The position numbers were made by a program, and so were the translations under genes. Positions 48,601-61,187 of a stretch of DNA of 64,000 nucleotides are shown here, in pieces. Source of the DNA: Dimorphilus gyrociliatus (Eukaryota > Annelida > Polychaeta > Dinophilidae); the NCBI GenBank assembly GCA_904063045.1, contig CAJFCJ010000006.1, positions 5,224,408-5,288,407 of the forward strand, written 5' to 3'. How positions within the stretch are numbered: position 1 is the stretch's first letter; each line of letters opens with the position of its first letter. The notes under the pieces are model-generated. The model searched no databases and had not been told where the DNA came from. It was given only the letters and a program-made list of their open reading frames with translations.

Positions 48601-51600
48601 CAAAATTATCTGATCCACTTCACTGTTCATATTTCTATTATAGCTTAGATCAACCCGTTCCAAGAATTTACAATCTTTAAAGCAAGTTGAAAGAAAACAT
48701 GCTTGATTCTTGCTGAGACAACAAGAAGAAAAATTGACATCCTTTAGAGTTGACTTTAATTTCGCTAGTGAAGTTGTTAACTTTTCAAATGCTTGTCCCA
48801 TGTTTTTATTTTTCTTTAAATTGATAACCTCAAGCCTAGAGCAATTTGCCAAAGCCATCGAAAGTAATTCCGTTTGAGATTCACTGAGACTGCTGTCACA
48901 TAAGTTCAGTATTCTAAGAGAATGTGATAAGTTAAGAAGTGAATGGAGCATAGGATTTTGCTCACTAAACATTAGTTTGTTATCCGATAGGTCTAGAGAT
49001 TCGATTTGATAACATTTCTGTAACCATTTTTCAAACTGCTCGCCACTTTCTCTTAAATTACAATAAGGAAAATGCACGTGTCTTAACCTATATTGTAATT
49101 TGATTAGAGCTTCAACAATGAATCTAAATCCCTTTTGTGTAAAATTGTTCCAGCCTAAATGTATTGACTTTAAATTTTGGCATTCTTCCAATAGAGATGC
49201 AAGTTCTAGTTGCTGATTTATAGATAACTTGCAGCGTGAAAAATCTAGGAATTTTAGTTTCTCTTTTGAAAACTTCAGCGCAACCATTATGTTCTCAAAT
49301 TTAGGATTAGTATTTCCGTCCAGACGTAGGCTCTCAATGTTAGAACATTCTCTTAAAAGTTCGACCAAAAATTCTCCATCTTTTTCATTCATAGCACAGA
49401 AAGATAAATACAGGTGAGATAGAAAATCCGAAGAATTTCTCAGCTTTAAAAATATTCCTTTAAATTTACTTGAAATTCTGACATTATGACTTAAATCGAG
49501 TTTTCTCATGAATGCGCATTTATCTAACAAGTCTTCTAAGTGATATATGTGTTCTGCAGTCAAGCAACAGTTAGACAACCCAATTTCTTTAAGAGTTCCA
49601 GAAGAGTTCTCTAGTCCAGTAAATATATCGAAAAGTCCTTCGCCCAAGTCTCCATTATGACCAATATTTAAAACTTCAATCAGAGGGAATTTTCTCAAAG
49701 ATTTTCCAAGTACACGGGCCTCTTCTTCTGACAGGTTGAAATGGGAAAAATCCAAATGTTTAATATGTTTCGACCAGTCCTGACTACAAGATGAGTAACG
49801 TACTGTATTATTTAAGTACAACAGCTGTTGCATAATATCCTTAGATTTGTTACCTAACATATTAAAACTTAGATTAAGCGATTCCAAATTGCGACAATCG
49901 GATAAAAGTTTAGAAATTTCCCCGTTATGAACATTTGTCAAATTGCAGTGAGATAGATTTAAATGTCTTAAGTTTCTAGCAGATGGTTTCAGAGCTGAGC
50001 TAAACCGGATATAACTTCCAAATAGACAATTGTAACTAAGATTTATGTTTTCTAAATTTTTAAACTTAGACAAACTTGCTATTACACATGGTTCTATTTC
50101 ACAGTGAGAAAGATTTAAATGCTTTATTGAATCGGGATTTAAGTTTTCCAATGCTTTATCTACTATTTTCGGATTTTTTGAGATATTTAAAGACTCTAAG
50201 TAAGTGCATATTTTTAGGGGCCAACTAATCAGCTCCGAGAATTCCTGAAATATTCTGCAGTTAGAGATATCTAAATGCTTAAGAGAACGATAGGAACATT
50301 GCACAAGTTTAGGAAACAGCTCAGAAATCTCAGAATATGATTTTTCTGAAAGATTCAAACATTCTATTCCAGAATTCATATCAGGTTCAATCTGTTTTTG
50401 AAGGTGTAAAATTGAAACAATATTAGAGAGGTGAAAATTCTTAAATCTTAGCTTCTTATCTTCAACAGCATGAATTAAAAGTGAGAGAATTCTACTTTCC
50501 TGAGATGTAATCGTTTGCCAACTTAATGGAAAGTAGTCCATTATACTTATATCATCATCAATAGCATTTAAAAGAAAAAGTTGATGATTACATTGATCTA
50601 TAAATAGATCGATTGAATTGTAGCTTGTACTTTCGTTCTCAAGTTCATTTTGAGGTAAATGAGGCGAGACAAAGGAGCAAACGTTTTTGATGAAATCCTC
50701 GTTTAATTCCTCAATCAATGAATTCCTAATACAGCAAACTTGCAAGTTAAATTGACCACTTTTAATAAAATGGAAAAATGCAATTTCCTGCTCACGTCCA
50801 AATAGTTTGTTTTCCAAAACTAGATATTCTATACTTTTATACTTTTCAATGAATTTGAAAAAAGAATCAAATTTGAAAAATGATCTACACCTATCTCTTA
50901 CACTTTTTATATAACTTGATCCATCGGTTAATTTAATACAGATAATCCGAGGATTTTCTTCTTGGTAGACATGAACTTCCTCAATACATTTCCACCTCTT
51001 TTGAACGGAATGTCTACTGTTGAAGTCTATCTTAAATAATCTATCGGACCACTTGATTGTTTTTAAATTGGTTGAACTTTTTAGTGAGAAAATGGTACTG
51101 AGAAATGAATCACCATCGTAGACACATTGGAGTGGGCATTGAACAGTATAATTTATATTTTCTAATGTCGGACAATTTTCTTTTAATTTATGCAAAAGCG
51201 TCATATCAGTATTCAAGAAATTAACTTTCGTTATTGTATCGCCAATATTCTCAAGTAATATCGAACTAAACATATCATGATCATTTCCAAAACCCTTTGG
51301 GTTCTGAGCTATTGGAAAGGATAATTCCTTAGTTTCACTCATTATTTCATGAATCCTTTCATTGAATTCAAATATGCATTGGAATTTACTTGGTACCTTA
51401 AAGATATCCGTATACATGTGTCTATCATAATCCTTAATCAATTCCAATATATAGTATTTTATCTTTGAGCTAGTAAAATCCCTAAGAAACTTTTCAGCGA
51501 AAGCTTTTTGGTTGCGTGAATTTCTGCAGTTCCTAATATGTCTAATAGCATGCTTGGCAGCGAAAAACGTTTGAAATGATGGATGATGAAATCGAATTAT

Positions 51601-52821
51601 ATATGTTCCATTTGACTGACTAGGAATCATTTCTAATACTTCCTTAAGAAAATCTGCATTATCGTTGATAAACGTATTAAAAGTAACTATCTCCTTATCC
51701 AAGCATTCGAAGCATCTCTCATAAAGTAGACTCAATGCAGAATCTACATCTTCATCACGGGAATTATTATATTTGTATACGTTAGTTATTAAATTATTGT
51801 AAATGAAAAACGAGTTTTTTTCAAAACTCTTTCCATTTTTTTCCCAAATGTGAAACATTAATATGGCTAAAAGAGGAACTTTGCACAAATTCCTTATCTT
51901 CCTTTTCTGCTCACTTAACTGTTTAATGAAAGATGGCGTACAAACTGGAATTCTAAAATATTTACCAATTAATTTTCTTAGTTGTTCGTCGTCAATTCCA
52001 GCCAATTCAAAGACTTCATTAAAAATATTTTTATGTCTTATTTCAACTGCTTTCCATTTGCGCAACCAAACTGCAGTTTGTACTGGACACTCTGAACATT
52101 CAATAATATCTTTAATAGAACTATGAAGCTTACTATACTCGTTGGCTTCGTCAATGAAAAGTAGTAATTCTGGATTCCTATAATTAAATAACTCTATTAA
52201 AAGCTCTTTTGACATGTATGTAATATTTCTAAAGTTTTGATCCAAAATTGCATCATAAATATCATGATTACTTTTAACATCTTTTAAATTAACAGTAACA
52301 ATAAGTCGATTTTCAAAACCATTCAATCTATCATTCATCCATTGATGAACAAGATATTGTTTCTGAATGCTTTTTCCCATTCCTGAGTCTCCTTGAATAA
52401 GTACTCTATTATTATTATTATTAACGAATACTTTGTGAAAATTTGTATAACTTATATCAGTAGATATTAAGTTTTCTCCGGATATGTTACAAGTTTCAAC
52501 CTTATATATCTCAATTGGAATGACAATGTCAGATATATTGCGTTGTGGAATATTTGTATACGAGAGCGGCGAGAAGGATACAGCATCCTTCTTTCTTTCT
52601 TTTTTCGTATCTTCAACTAATTTTCTCCATGAATTTTCTACATAACACCGTTCCACTGATTGGAGATCCGTTTTTTTTAACTGAATGAGAATTTTAAAAA
52701 AAGATTCAAGGTTGCTATTTGATAATTTGTCTTCCAATCTACGAAATATAAGATCAGGTCTGTGTTCCTTATCTATCAGATCATCAAAGTCCGGCACTGA
52801 GAATATTTCATATTGTCTCAT
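45667..52821 (-). CDS. Giant NACHT-LRR (NLR-type) protein, single exon
   Basis: One uninterrupted frame of 2,384 residues with NLR architecture, the group of cytosolic innate immune sensors. Residues about 15-65 look helical and death-fold-like (RRLEDKLSNSNLESFFKILI), tentatively DED or CARD. The NTPase follows: Walker A IQGDSGMGKS (142-151) and Walker B LLLFIDEANEYS (219-230), then a helical region with SFIKQLSEQKRKIRNLCKVP and FHHPSFQTFFAAKHAIRHI typical of NACHT C-terminal parts. From about residue 780 to 2330 run some 50 leucine-rich repeats of the ribonuclease-inhibitor type, alternating between xLNLSxCxLxxxQ and LExLxLSxN forms, so a double unit of about 57 residues recurs about 25 times. 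No transmembrane segment or signal peptide is seen, so it is probably cytosolic. The start is the first ATG after upstream stops. Ligand and function are unknown. Confidence 0.87.
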   Translation of the reverse strand: MRQYEIFSVPDFDDLIDKEHRPDLIFRRLEDKLSNSNLESFFKILIQLKKTDLQSVERCYVENSWRKLVEDTKKERKKDAVSFSPLSYTNIPQRNISDIVIPIEIYKVETCNISGENLISTDISYTNFHKVFVNNNNNRVLIQGDSGMGKSIQKQYLVHQWMNDRLNGFENRLIVTVNLKDVKSNHDIYDAILDQNFRNITYMSKELLIELFNYRNPELLLFIDEANEYSKLHSSIKDIIECSECPVQTAVWLRKWKAVEIRHKNIFNEVFELAGIDDEQLRKLIGKYFRIPVCTPSFIKQLSEQKRKIRNLCKVPLLAILMFHIWEKNGKSFEKNSFFIYNNLITNVYKYNNSRDEDVDSALSLLYERCFECLDKEIVTFNTFINDNADFLKEVLEMIPSQSNGTYIIRFHHPSFQTFFAAKHAIRHIRNCRNSRNQKAFAEKFLRDFTSSKIKYYILELIKDYDRHMYTDIFKVPSKFQCIFEFNERIHEIMSETKELSFPIAQNPKGFGNDHDMFSSILLENIGDTITKVNFLNTDMTLLHKLKENCPTLENINYTVQCPLQCVYDGDSFLSTIFSLKSSTNLKTIKWSDRLFKIDFNSRHSVQKRWKCIEEVHVYQEENPRIICIKLTDGSSYIKSVRDRCRSFFKFDSFFKFIEKYKSIEYLVLENKLFGREQEIAFFHFIKSGQFNLQVCCIRNSLIEELNEDFIKNVCSFVSPHLPQNELENESTSYNSIDLFIDQCNHQLFLLNAIDDDISIMDYFPLSWQTITSQESRILSLLIHAVEDKKLRFKNFHLSNIVSILHLQKQIEPDMNSGIECLNLSEKSYSEISELFPKLVQCSYRSLKHLDISNCRIFQEFSELISWPLKICTYLESLNISKNPKIVDKALENLNPDSIKHLNLSHCEIEPCVIASLSKFKNLENINLSYNCLFGSYIRFSSALKPSARNLRHLNLSHCNLTNVHNGEISKLLSDCRNLESLNLSFNMLGNKSKDIMQQLLYLNNTVRYSSCSQDWSKHIKHLDFSHFNLSEEEARVLGKSLRKFPLIEVLNIGHNGDLGEGLFDIFTGLENSSGTLKEIGLSNCCLTAEHIYHLEDLLDKCAFMRKLDLSHNVRISSKFKGIFLKLRNSSDFLSHLYLSFCAMNEKDGEFLVELLRECSNIESLRLDGNTNPKFENIMVALKFSKEKLKFLDFSRCKLSINQQLELASLLEECQNLKSIHLGWNNFTQKGFRFIVEALIKLQYRLRHVHFPYCNLRESGEQFEKWLQKCYQIESLDLSDNKLMFSEQNPMLHSLLNLSHSLRILNLCDSSLSESQTELLSMALANCSRLEVINLKKNKNMGQAFEKLTTSLAKLKSTLKDVNFSSCCLSKNQACFLSTCFKDCKFLERVDLSYNRNMNSEVDQIILSLGNSSQSLKYLNFALCNFTPTSSSALGQLLQKTVFLETLILRGNKFCSDVFGAIDKTREKSSGSIRSIDLSYCDLGVNEAIHIAEYLNHALKLDSIDLSGNKYIDRGFALFFLAITKTDNILRSLNFSSCSLTEEKMEKLNSSTKLIDINLKDNPHMGNNIATLMKSLILVNSQLNIKRINLSYCNLTRANLKDIGVHLEKFTLEAFSLEGNKIWNNPLNLGLKNSSSKLKFLNISFCNLTIEQAQELSGELKEFLCLESVNFSGNSKMGVGLNEIIKSFEKSCNTLKDINFSSCNLREDQAECLANCIKKCSNLNSLNLSLNTKMKQGFKSIALAMRNSGKSVEHLNFSSCNLSRDQAASLKEFLDICTNLKTINLTENPNMQDSLEELLLILSKTLVYLNLSFCKLSLNQIKSLESYLSQSPTIEVLLLRGSLNSLNINYLIRGLDYIVRTLKIIDISLNSIKSQQQQPLETVLGKCSNLTTIDFSCCVYTTKEILNWQEMIELSSNSLQNLALSNCFLSKSSAESLAKGLKRCCNLRSVKLNYNTDMLDGLNDIFNALKESSSTLQNLNVSNCSLSEGQIATLVVLLNTCQNLESLDVSGNPSMKDTVRLILQSIKSFNKTLKNLNLSYCRIQKIEEIHLQLSLTNCNTLESLKLKGNELESPIDLLKESNKTLQYLEIENSMQNVSKKKFVNLREIIFIRNKDTSTVSYENLHTHISFQLVINIDLSSCDLRMTQAIQLADCVKQCVNLEVLDLSNNKNMSSGFKKILLGLNHNLKKLSLSFCDLSTGKLNALCERFSTISNLESLNLEGNNNLSRIMKVFAKSLKESGIALREIDLSDCNLDDDNVDSLKILFKSSFDIEKLSLREGSFSTKRFRSICKSLENLYAHLKYLDFRSPDFNKKKEDILRSFVEKCSQLKSQHKQELIFRGCVELLCPYLEHFQIYEDSCSRKTRENRKLNLTEHDKLQNTFAK

Positions 52822-53483
52822 ATATACCAGAAAAATATGATGATAACTTCCAATAATACGTGTAATAGAATCTTTATTAACAGTTAAAACGAGTGTTTTC
52901 TTAGGGATCTTTTCTGCATTATAGGCCCGATTTAAATAAGAAAAGCGTACATAAAATATGTTAAGAGTTGACTGCCTTGTCAGTTTACGTAAAGGAATCG
53001 CGCTATATCTTTAGCTTTAGACGAGTGGCGCTATCGTTTTGTTGTAAGCTAATAGCTCAAAAAATATTTATATATAAAGTTTTCCTTTCTAGTATCAATG
53101 TACTTACAACGCACTATTTATGTAAGCCTAGAACCCATATGAAGATTAATATATTTGAAAGCGTCTATCCTTTAAAAAGTTTGCAATAGAGTATTTTATT
53201 CATACAAAAACTTCAATTCTATTTAGAGAGTATCGTTTAAAATTGAAAATTCAGTAAAAGTTTTTCATTCCGAAAAGTCATTTTTATAAATTTCGTCTTG
53301 AAAACGAAAGTTAAAACTTTCTTTAAAATATTTCTTATTGGGGTTGAAACTAAAGATATTTTATTTAAAGCTCAAATTCATAAACGATAGATAGCCTATC
53401 TTAGGATGTGAAAACGCATGTGTATTCAAAAAGAAAGAGTATAAAGAGGCACAAAAATTTATTAGAACGCAACTTGAATCAGT
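52822..53483. promoter_or_regulatory. Divergent region NACHT-LRR / serine protease homologue, with TATA box at 53440
   Basis: 662 bp between the two starts. GTATAAAG at 53439-53446, 44 bp before the protease-homologue ATG, is a credible TATA box implying a very short 5' UTR, usual for a secreted tissue-specific gene. No TATA is evident for the minus-strand gene. The rest is AT-rich. Confidence 0.5.
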
Positions 53484-54281
53484 ATGAAGTCATACTACAT
53501 CTTATTAATTCTTCTTGGCCTGACGTCAGCTAAACCTACTGCAAGAATAGTTGGAGGTAAAGATGTTGACCGTCCTGGTAAGTATCCGTGGCAGGGTTCT
53601 TTACAGAGTTTCAACAACTATCATATATGTGGAGCTGTGGTTATATCCTCAAAATACGTTCTGAGTTCTGCTCTCTGTACCGTCAATCAAACTCCCGCAA
53701 CTAGAAAAATAATTCTAGGTATGCATGATGAAGATACACGACTCCTTGGAAATCCAACAGATTATCTTATTGAGAAAATAACAAACCATCCAAACTATTC
53801 TCCCGGACCACCTTATTATTGGGGAAATGATATTTCAGTTTTAACAATTCAAGGAATGATAGACTTAAATGATCCATATGTTAAAGCCATTACCATGGCT
53901 GACGAAAACTCTCCTGATTTTACATCTAACGAGAACTGTATTATGACCGGTTGGGGCAGTTTATATGGTTTTGGTCCTTATCCAAACATTCTTCAAGAAG
54001 CAAATTTTCATGTTCTAACTCGAGAGGAGTGCGAAATTTCAAGACCCGGTCAAATTTTCGATAACCACCTTTGCATTGGAAATAAAGCAACTGGCGGAAA
54101 TTCTTTCTGTACAGCAGACAATGGAGGTCCTCTGGCCTGTCCTATTTCGGCCGGCGATTGGATACTTGCTGGAATTGCTTCAATAGCTAATGCAAATTGC
54201 ACCACTCAACAGGCTTCATTGTGTGCTAGAGTGGGAAATCCTGGTATAAGATCATTTATTCGAAATATAACAAGTTTATAA
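53484..54281 (+). CDS. Secreted trypsin-like serine protease homologue, catalytically inactive
   Basis: Single-exon, 265-residue chymotrypsin-fold protein. A signal peptide (MKSYYILLILLGLTSA) is followed by a short propeptide ending in R21, then IVGGKDVDRPGKYPWQGSL, so zymogen-style cleavage is possible. The three triad positions: His57 region reads VLSSALC instead of AAHC (L64), Asp is retained in GNDISVL (D116), and the Ser195 region reads CTADNGGPLAC (N213 for Ser). With His and Ser both gone it cannot be a protease of this type. Cysteines for the core disulfides are kept, so the fold should persist. Serine protease homologues in invertebrates act as cofactors in immune cascades or as binding proteins; no role can be assigned here. 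Confidence 0.92.
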   Translation: MKSYYILLILLGLTSAKPTARIVGGKDVDRPGKYPWQGSLQSFNNYHICGAVVISSKYVLSSALCTVNQTPATRKIILGMHDEDTRLLGNPTDYLIEKITNHPNYSPGPPYYWGNDISVLTIQGMIDLNDPYVKAITMADENSPDFTSNENCIMTGWGSLYGFGPYPNILQEANFHVLTREECEISRPGQIFDNHLCIGNKATGGNSFCTADNGGPLACPISAGDWILAGIASIANANCTTQQASLCARVGNPGIRSFIRNITSL

Positions 54282-55411
54282 AGTTAAATAGTTTTCGTTA
54301 TTTTATTGAATATGACAGAAAATAAACTTGATCGTAAAAACTTTTTACGCAGTCAAAGTGTTGCATCGGTGTTCAAACAATCTCATTGAACTCTGTACTT
54401 GTCAGCTTTTACACTTTAATGATATGCTAATATATGCTAGTTTCTAACCAATCAGGGCCTATCTATAAGTGACAAAACAATTAAGTTAGGCCAATCATTG
54501 TTGCAAATTGAATTACATTAATTAAGGACAAATATATTGTTTATATATCACAGCAACTCAATATTACGGACTCGAACTGTCTTCCAAAAATGAAGGCAGA
54601 AGACTACATACAGATTCACTCTTAAGGCAGAGCATCTGTCGACACAACCTCTGTAACTAAGCGCACTTTGTGAATAAACAAAATGTTCAATTTTATCTCC
54701 TGACTTTAAAGTAATCTAAACATCTAAAATCTATTTCAACAGACTCTGATTGTTTTGCCAATCAGGCGCAAAATACGTAATAAACTATTCTTAGATTAAA
54801 GGATCATTTTGCCGGATATTGTCCTCAAAATAATAGAATCGCTCTTTTTCAATTGTTTATTATGTAATGTAGAAGTTTTATATACAAAGTGAAAACATTT
54901 TTATTATCTTTGTATTTAAATAACAGAATTATATTAAAAAAAAAACTAAAATATTGGAAAGTTTAATAAGCTCTTTGTTCTAATAATAATCCATTTTTTA
55001 AAGAATTCATTAAACATATATAAAGTATATAAATTTATATATATATATAGTAAAACTATATGAAAATATAAATATCTAAAATCTTTATCAAGTTGTCAGG
55101 ATAATAATAAAGAGAGATAAAGCAAATAAATGTAATAAAAGGAAATGAATGCGAAGTTTATATAAAATATTAAATTATTTTTTAATGTAATTATTACAAA
55201 ATTAATTGAAAAGTGAGTAAATATCTTAAAACGTTGAAGGGGGAAAATAAACAAAGTAAGATAGAGAGAGAAAGGGAGGGAGGGACAAGAGAGAAATAGA
55301 TCTAGGTATCTTTTTTTTATTCGTTTCTTTATGTGAACTAAGAGAATATAATGAATTGGATGAGGGGATTTTAACATGAATAATTAGCAGTTAAAGATTC
55401 AAAGACTTTTT
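54282..55411. other. Intergenic, 1.1 kb between convergent genes
   Basis: Poly(A) signal AATAAA at 54321-54326 belongs to the protease homologue. At 54568-54638 there is a B-box-like sequence (minus strand GTTCGAGTCC) next to an imperfect hairpin. Downstream the DNA is very AT-rich with a TA run near 55035 and a purine-rich stretch at 55240-55300. No coding frame is convincing. Confidence 0.5.
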
Positions 55412-58004
<2,593 letters not shown>

Positions 58005-59031
58005 GTTCGGTTGAACTAAATCATGGACAATTTGCACAATAACATTCTAGACATACCCTGGTGAAGTTCGTACAGTTATCTATTAATATGTATGACTACT
58101 TCACCCTACGTAACTCAAACTTGAGTAAAGCAAGGGATATTTAGCTTGTAATCGTATACAAAGCGATTGACAGTTTTGATTAAAGTAAATCGATAAAAAA
58201 ATCATATTTTTAAACGCCCCATTAATAAGTTACTTCAAATAATTTTAATAGACAACGACAATCCCTTAGAAATAGATGCTACTTTAACGGGATTATATAA
58301 TGCTCTTTATAAAAAATAAAACTGTTATCACTATTTGATAAATAGCTTTACTATGCGATATATTGTTTCAAATAATAATTGCCACAGGGAGTGGAAACTG
58401 GTATTAAACGAAGTGTTTTACCAACTCTCAAAAATCAACACTTTAGTGATGCTAAAGTATATCAACTTTAAATTTTCTTATAATCTCTATAGACCAAACA
58501 TTAGTTGTAAGTATTTCTATGTGTAATTGTTTCTAAATAGTATTCTGTCATATTTCTATGTTTGGAAGCATCACATACTTTTGGACAAGTAAAACCTTGA
58601 CCTCCATCGGGTACTCAAAGATTGTTAGGCATATTTATATTTCAAGTATATCATCTTTCAATAAGTATTAAACTATACCATATTTAATTCATATAGAACT
58701 TTCAAATCTTATAAATTTAATAGAGTAAGATGTGATGAACCTATTTTATTTACAGTATGAACAAACGATTGTTTGTTTTCTGATTATAAAAAATTACTTT
58801 AGTTATGAAAATATTTAAAATCAAAGTTTAACTATCCACAGATAGGATATAAATAACTTTTAACATACTTTTTCTTCAGAAAATCTAACGGAATGAAATG
58901 CTGATATGGTCAGAGCCTCGTGTTATCTATAATTTAAATAAATATGCGTTCTAAAGAGCTTTGTTGTGAAAAATTTTTCTAAATAATCCTACAATTAGCT
59001 TGAAATTGGTAATTTAGCTTTTATTTTAAGT
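58005..59031. promoter_or_regulatory. Divergent intergenic region MKLN1 / ABCD4, 1.0 kb
   Basis: AT-rich region between two divergent genes; must contain both promoters. A 63-codon frame at 58335-58526 lacks protein character. No repeat, RNA gene or recognised regulatory site seen. Confidence 0.4.
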
Positions 59032-60905
59032 ATGGCTGATGCACAAAACACAAATTCAGAATTCCACTTTAATTGGATATTTATTAAAAGATTTCTGAAA
59101 ATATTGTACATGATGTTTCCAAGATTTCGAAGTATTCCTACACTTGTATTCTTTAATCTTGTTTTTGTTCTAATTGTGGAACAGTTGCTAATATTTAATG
59201 TTGGCATAATTGCTAGTGGATATTATAAAATTCTAACGGAAAAGGATAAACAAGGCTTTATAATTCATTCTATTAAATCCTTCATTTTGGTTTCTGCTAT
59301 AGCATTTATTAAAAGCATAGACACATATCTATGCTCTTTTCTTTACTCAATATGGAGGAGATTAGTTACTTTGAAATTAACTTCACTTTACTTCCGAAAT
59401 GTTACTTATTACCAGTTGACAATTATGCCTGATTCTCCAGATAATCCTGATCAGAGAATAAGCCAAGATACAGATAAAATGTGTTTGGAATTTTCAAAAA
59501 TTTTTGCTCAAATTATCGTCTGCCCCTTTACAATTGTTTACTATATATGGCAAACATGGAGCCGTACAGGTTATTATGGACCTTTAATCGTCATTGGTTT
59601 ATTTATGCTATCAACGCTGTTGAATAAGTTTCTCATGTCTCCAGTCGTAAATTATGTTTATCAAAATGAGAAATTAGAAGGGCATTATAGATTTTCACTA
59701 ATGCAAACAAGAGTTAGGGCAGAATCAATTGCATTCTACAGATCAGGGCTAAACGAGAGAGATAAAAATAGTAAAAAATTGGAAAACCTTATAGAAGTCC
59801 AAAGGAATCTGTTTTTTAGGAGAATTTTCTTAAATATATCAATCAATGGTTCCGATTATATTGGAAGTATAATATCATATCTGATCTTAGGTGTGCCGAT
59901 ATTTGCCGGATTCTATGATAATACTCCCCAGAGTGACCTTGCAGCACAGATTTCATCATCAAGTTTTGTCATAATGTATCTAATTAATCAATTTACAAAA
60001 TTGATAGACCTAGCAGAAGGCGCTTCTAATGTTGTGGGAACAGCACATCGTGTTGGAGAATTTTATGAATATTTATCGAAAATGGATACGAAACCTAGTC
60101 AAATGAGTACTAATCAACATGAAAATAGCGTAGTCGAGTTTCATGAAGCTACTCTTGCCATTCCCGACTCTAATCGAATTTTAATTAAAGTAATTCTATA
60201 GTTTTTATCTCCTTTTTTACAATTTAACGTGTAATTTATACTTCAACTGTTGATTAATAAACAATCAACAACAATCGTTTCCTAAAACTTAAAGAATTAC
60301 TTTAAAAGAATTTATCAATGAAATTTCCAATTAATTCTAATATTCTAATTACTGGTGACAGTGGTAAGGGTAAGACGTCATTATTAAGATGCGTAGCCGG
60401 ATTATGGAATCTTAGGTACGGTTTTTTAAGATGTAAATATGACTGTGGACACAGAGGAATGCTCTTCCTACCTCAAAAACCTTTCTTTACTGAAGGATCA
60501 TTAAGAGATCAGATTATTTATCCTATTGCTAGGAAATTAAGCCAAATTGACAAAGATATTTTATATTATTTGGAAAAGTTAGATTTAAATAATTTACTGG
60601 AAAAATGTAACGGATTAGATAGTAATATGCAACAAAGCGACTGGTACGACATTCTATCTCCAGGAGAAGGCCAAAGACTGAGCTTTGTTAGGTTGTTTTT
60701 TCATAAACCTCCAATAGCTCTCTTAGACGAAGCTACCTCACAAATCGGGGAAGAAGCTGAACGGGTAATCTATAAACTATGTAGAGAAAAAGAAATAAAT
60801 TTCATCAGCGTAGGACATAGAAAATCATTATACGAATTTCACGATATTAGATTTCACATCGAAAAGAATGGAGAAATTATCAGAAAAGAACTTTTTGATG
60901 TCTAA
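59032..60905 (+). CDS. ABCD4: ABC half-transporter ABCD4
   Basis: Half-size ABC transporter of subfamily D; vertebrate ABCD4 works with LMBRD1 to move cobalamin out of lysosomes. Two exons (59032-60189, 60309-60905) join to 584 residues. The transmembrane half carries the subfamily-D signature region (LTSLYFRNVTYYQL, NPDQRISQDTDKM) and the loop ESIAFYRSGLNER, similar to the EAA-like motif of the subfamily. The nucleotide-binding half has Walker A GDSGKGKTS, Q-loop LPQKPFFTEGSLRDQIIYP, signature LSPGEGQRLSF, Walker B IALLDEATSQ and the H-loop ISVGHR. All catalytic motifs are intact. The short N-terminus without a peroxisomal NPAA-type motif fits ABCD4. Human ABCD4 is 606 residues. Confidence 0.94.
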
Positions 60906-61187
60906 ATGATAAAATCTTTCTAACATATAATCTTGTTGAAGGAAAACTTTATTAAGCTTATTAGCTTTAAGTGATTAACATTGTCTGACTTACAAAGAGA
61001 AAATATAATACACATATTTTTGAATTGCCTTTTTACTAACTTTATCTTGTATTTTATTTATGGTTGTCTTATCTATCTTATCTACAAGTCACATAGCTAT
61101 GAAGGAAAGAGTCGAATGAAAAAAAATTCAAAATTTATTCAAGATTTTACTTTAATACATAAACATATAATAGCATAATAAACGTCT

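Noticed and set aside
45947-49417. Several plus-strand open frames of 60-107 codons inside the NACHT-LRR gene
   Set aside because: All are antisense to a continuous, well-conserved LRR frame and recur because the repeats recur.
58335-58526. 63-codon open frame in the MKLN1/ABCD4 gap
   Set aside because: No domain, low-complexity AT-driven composition, no splice partners; expected by chance in this base composition.
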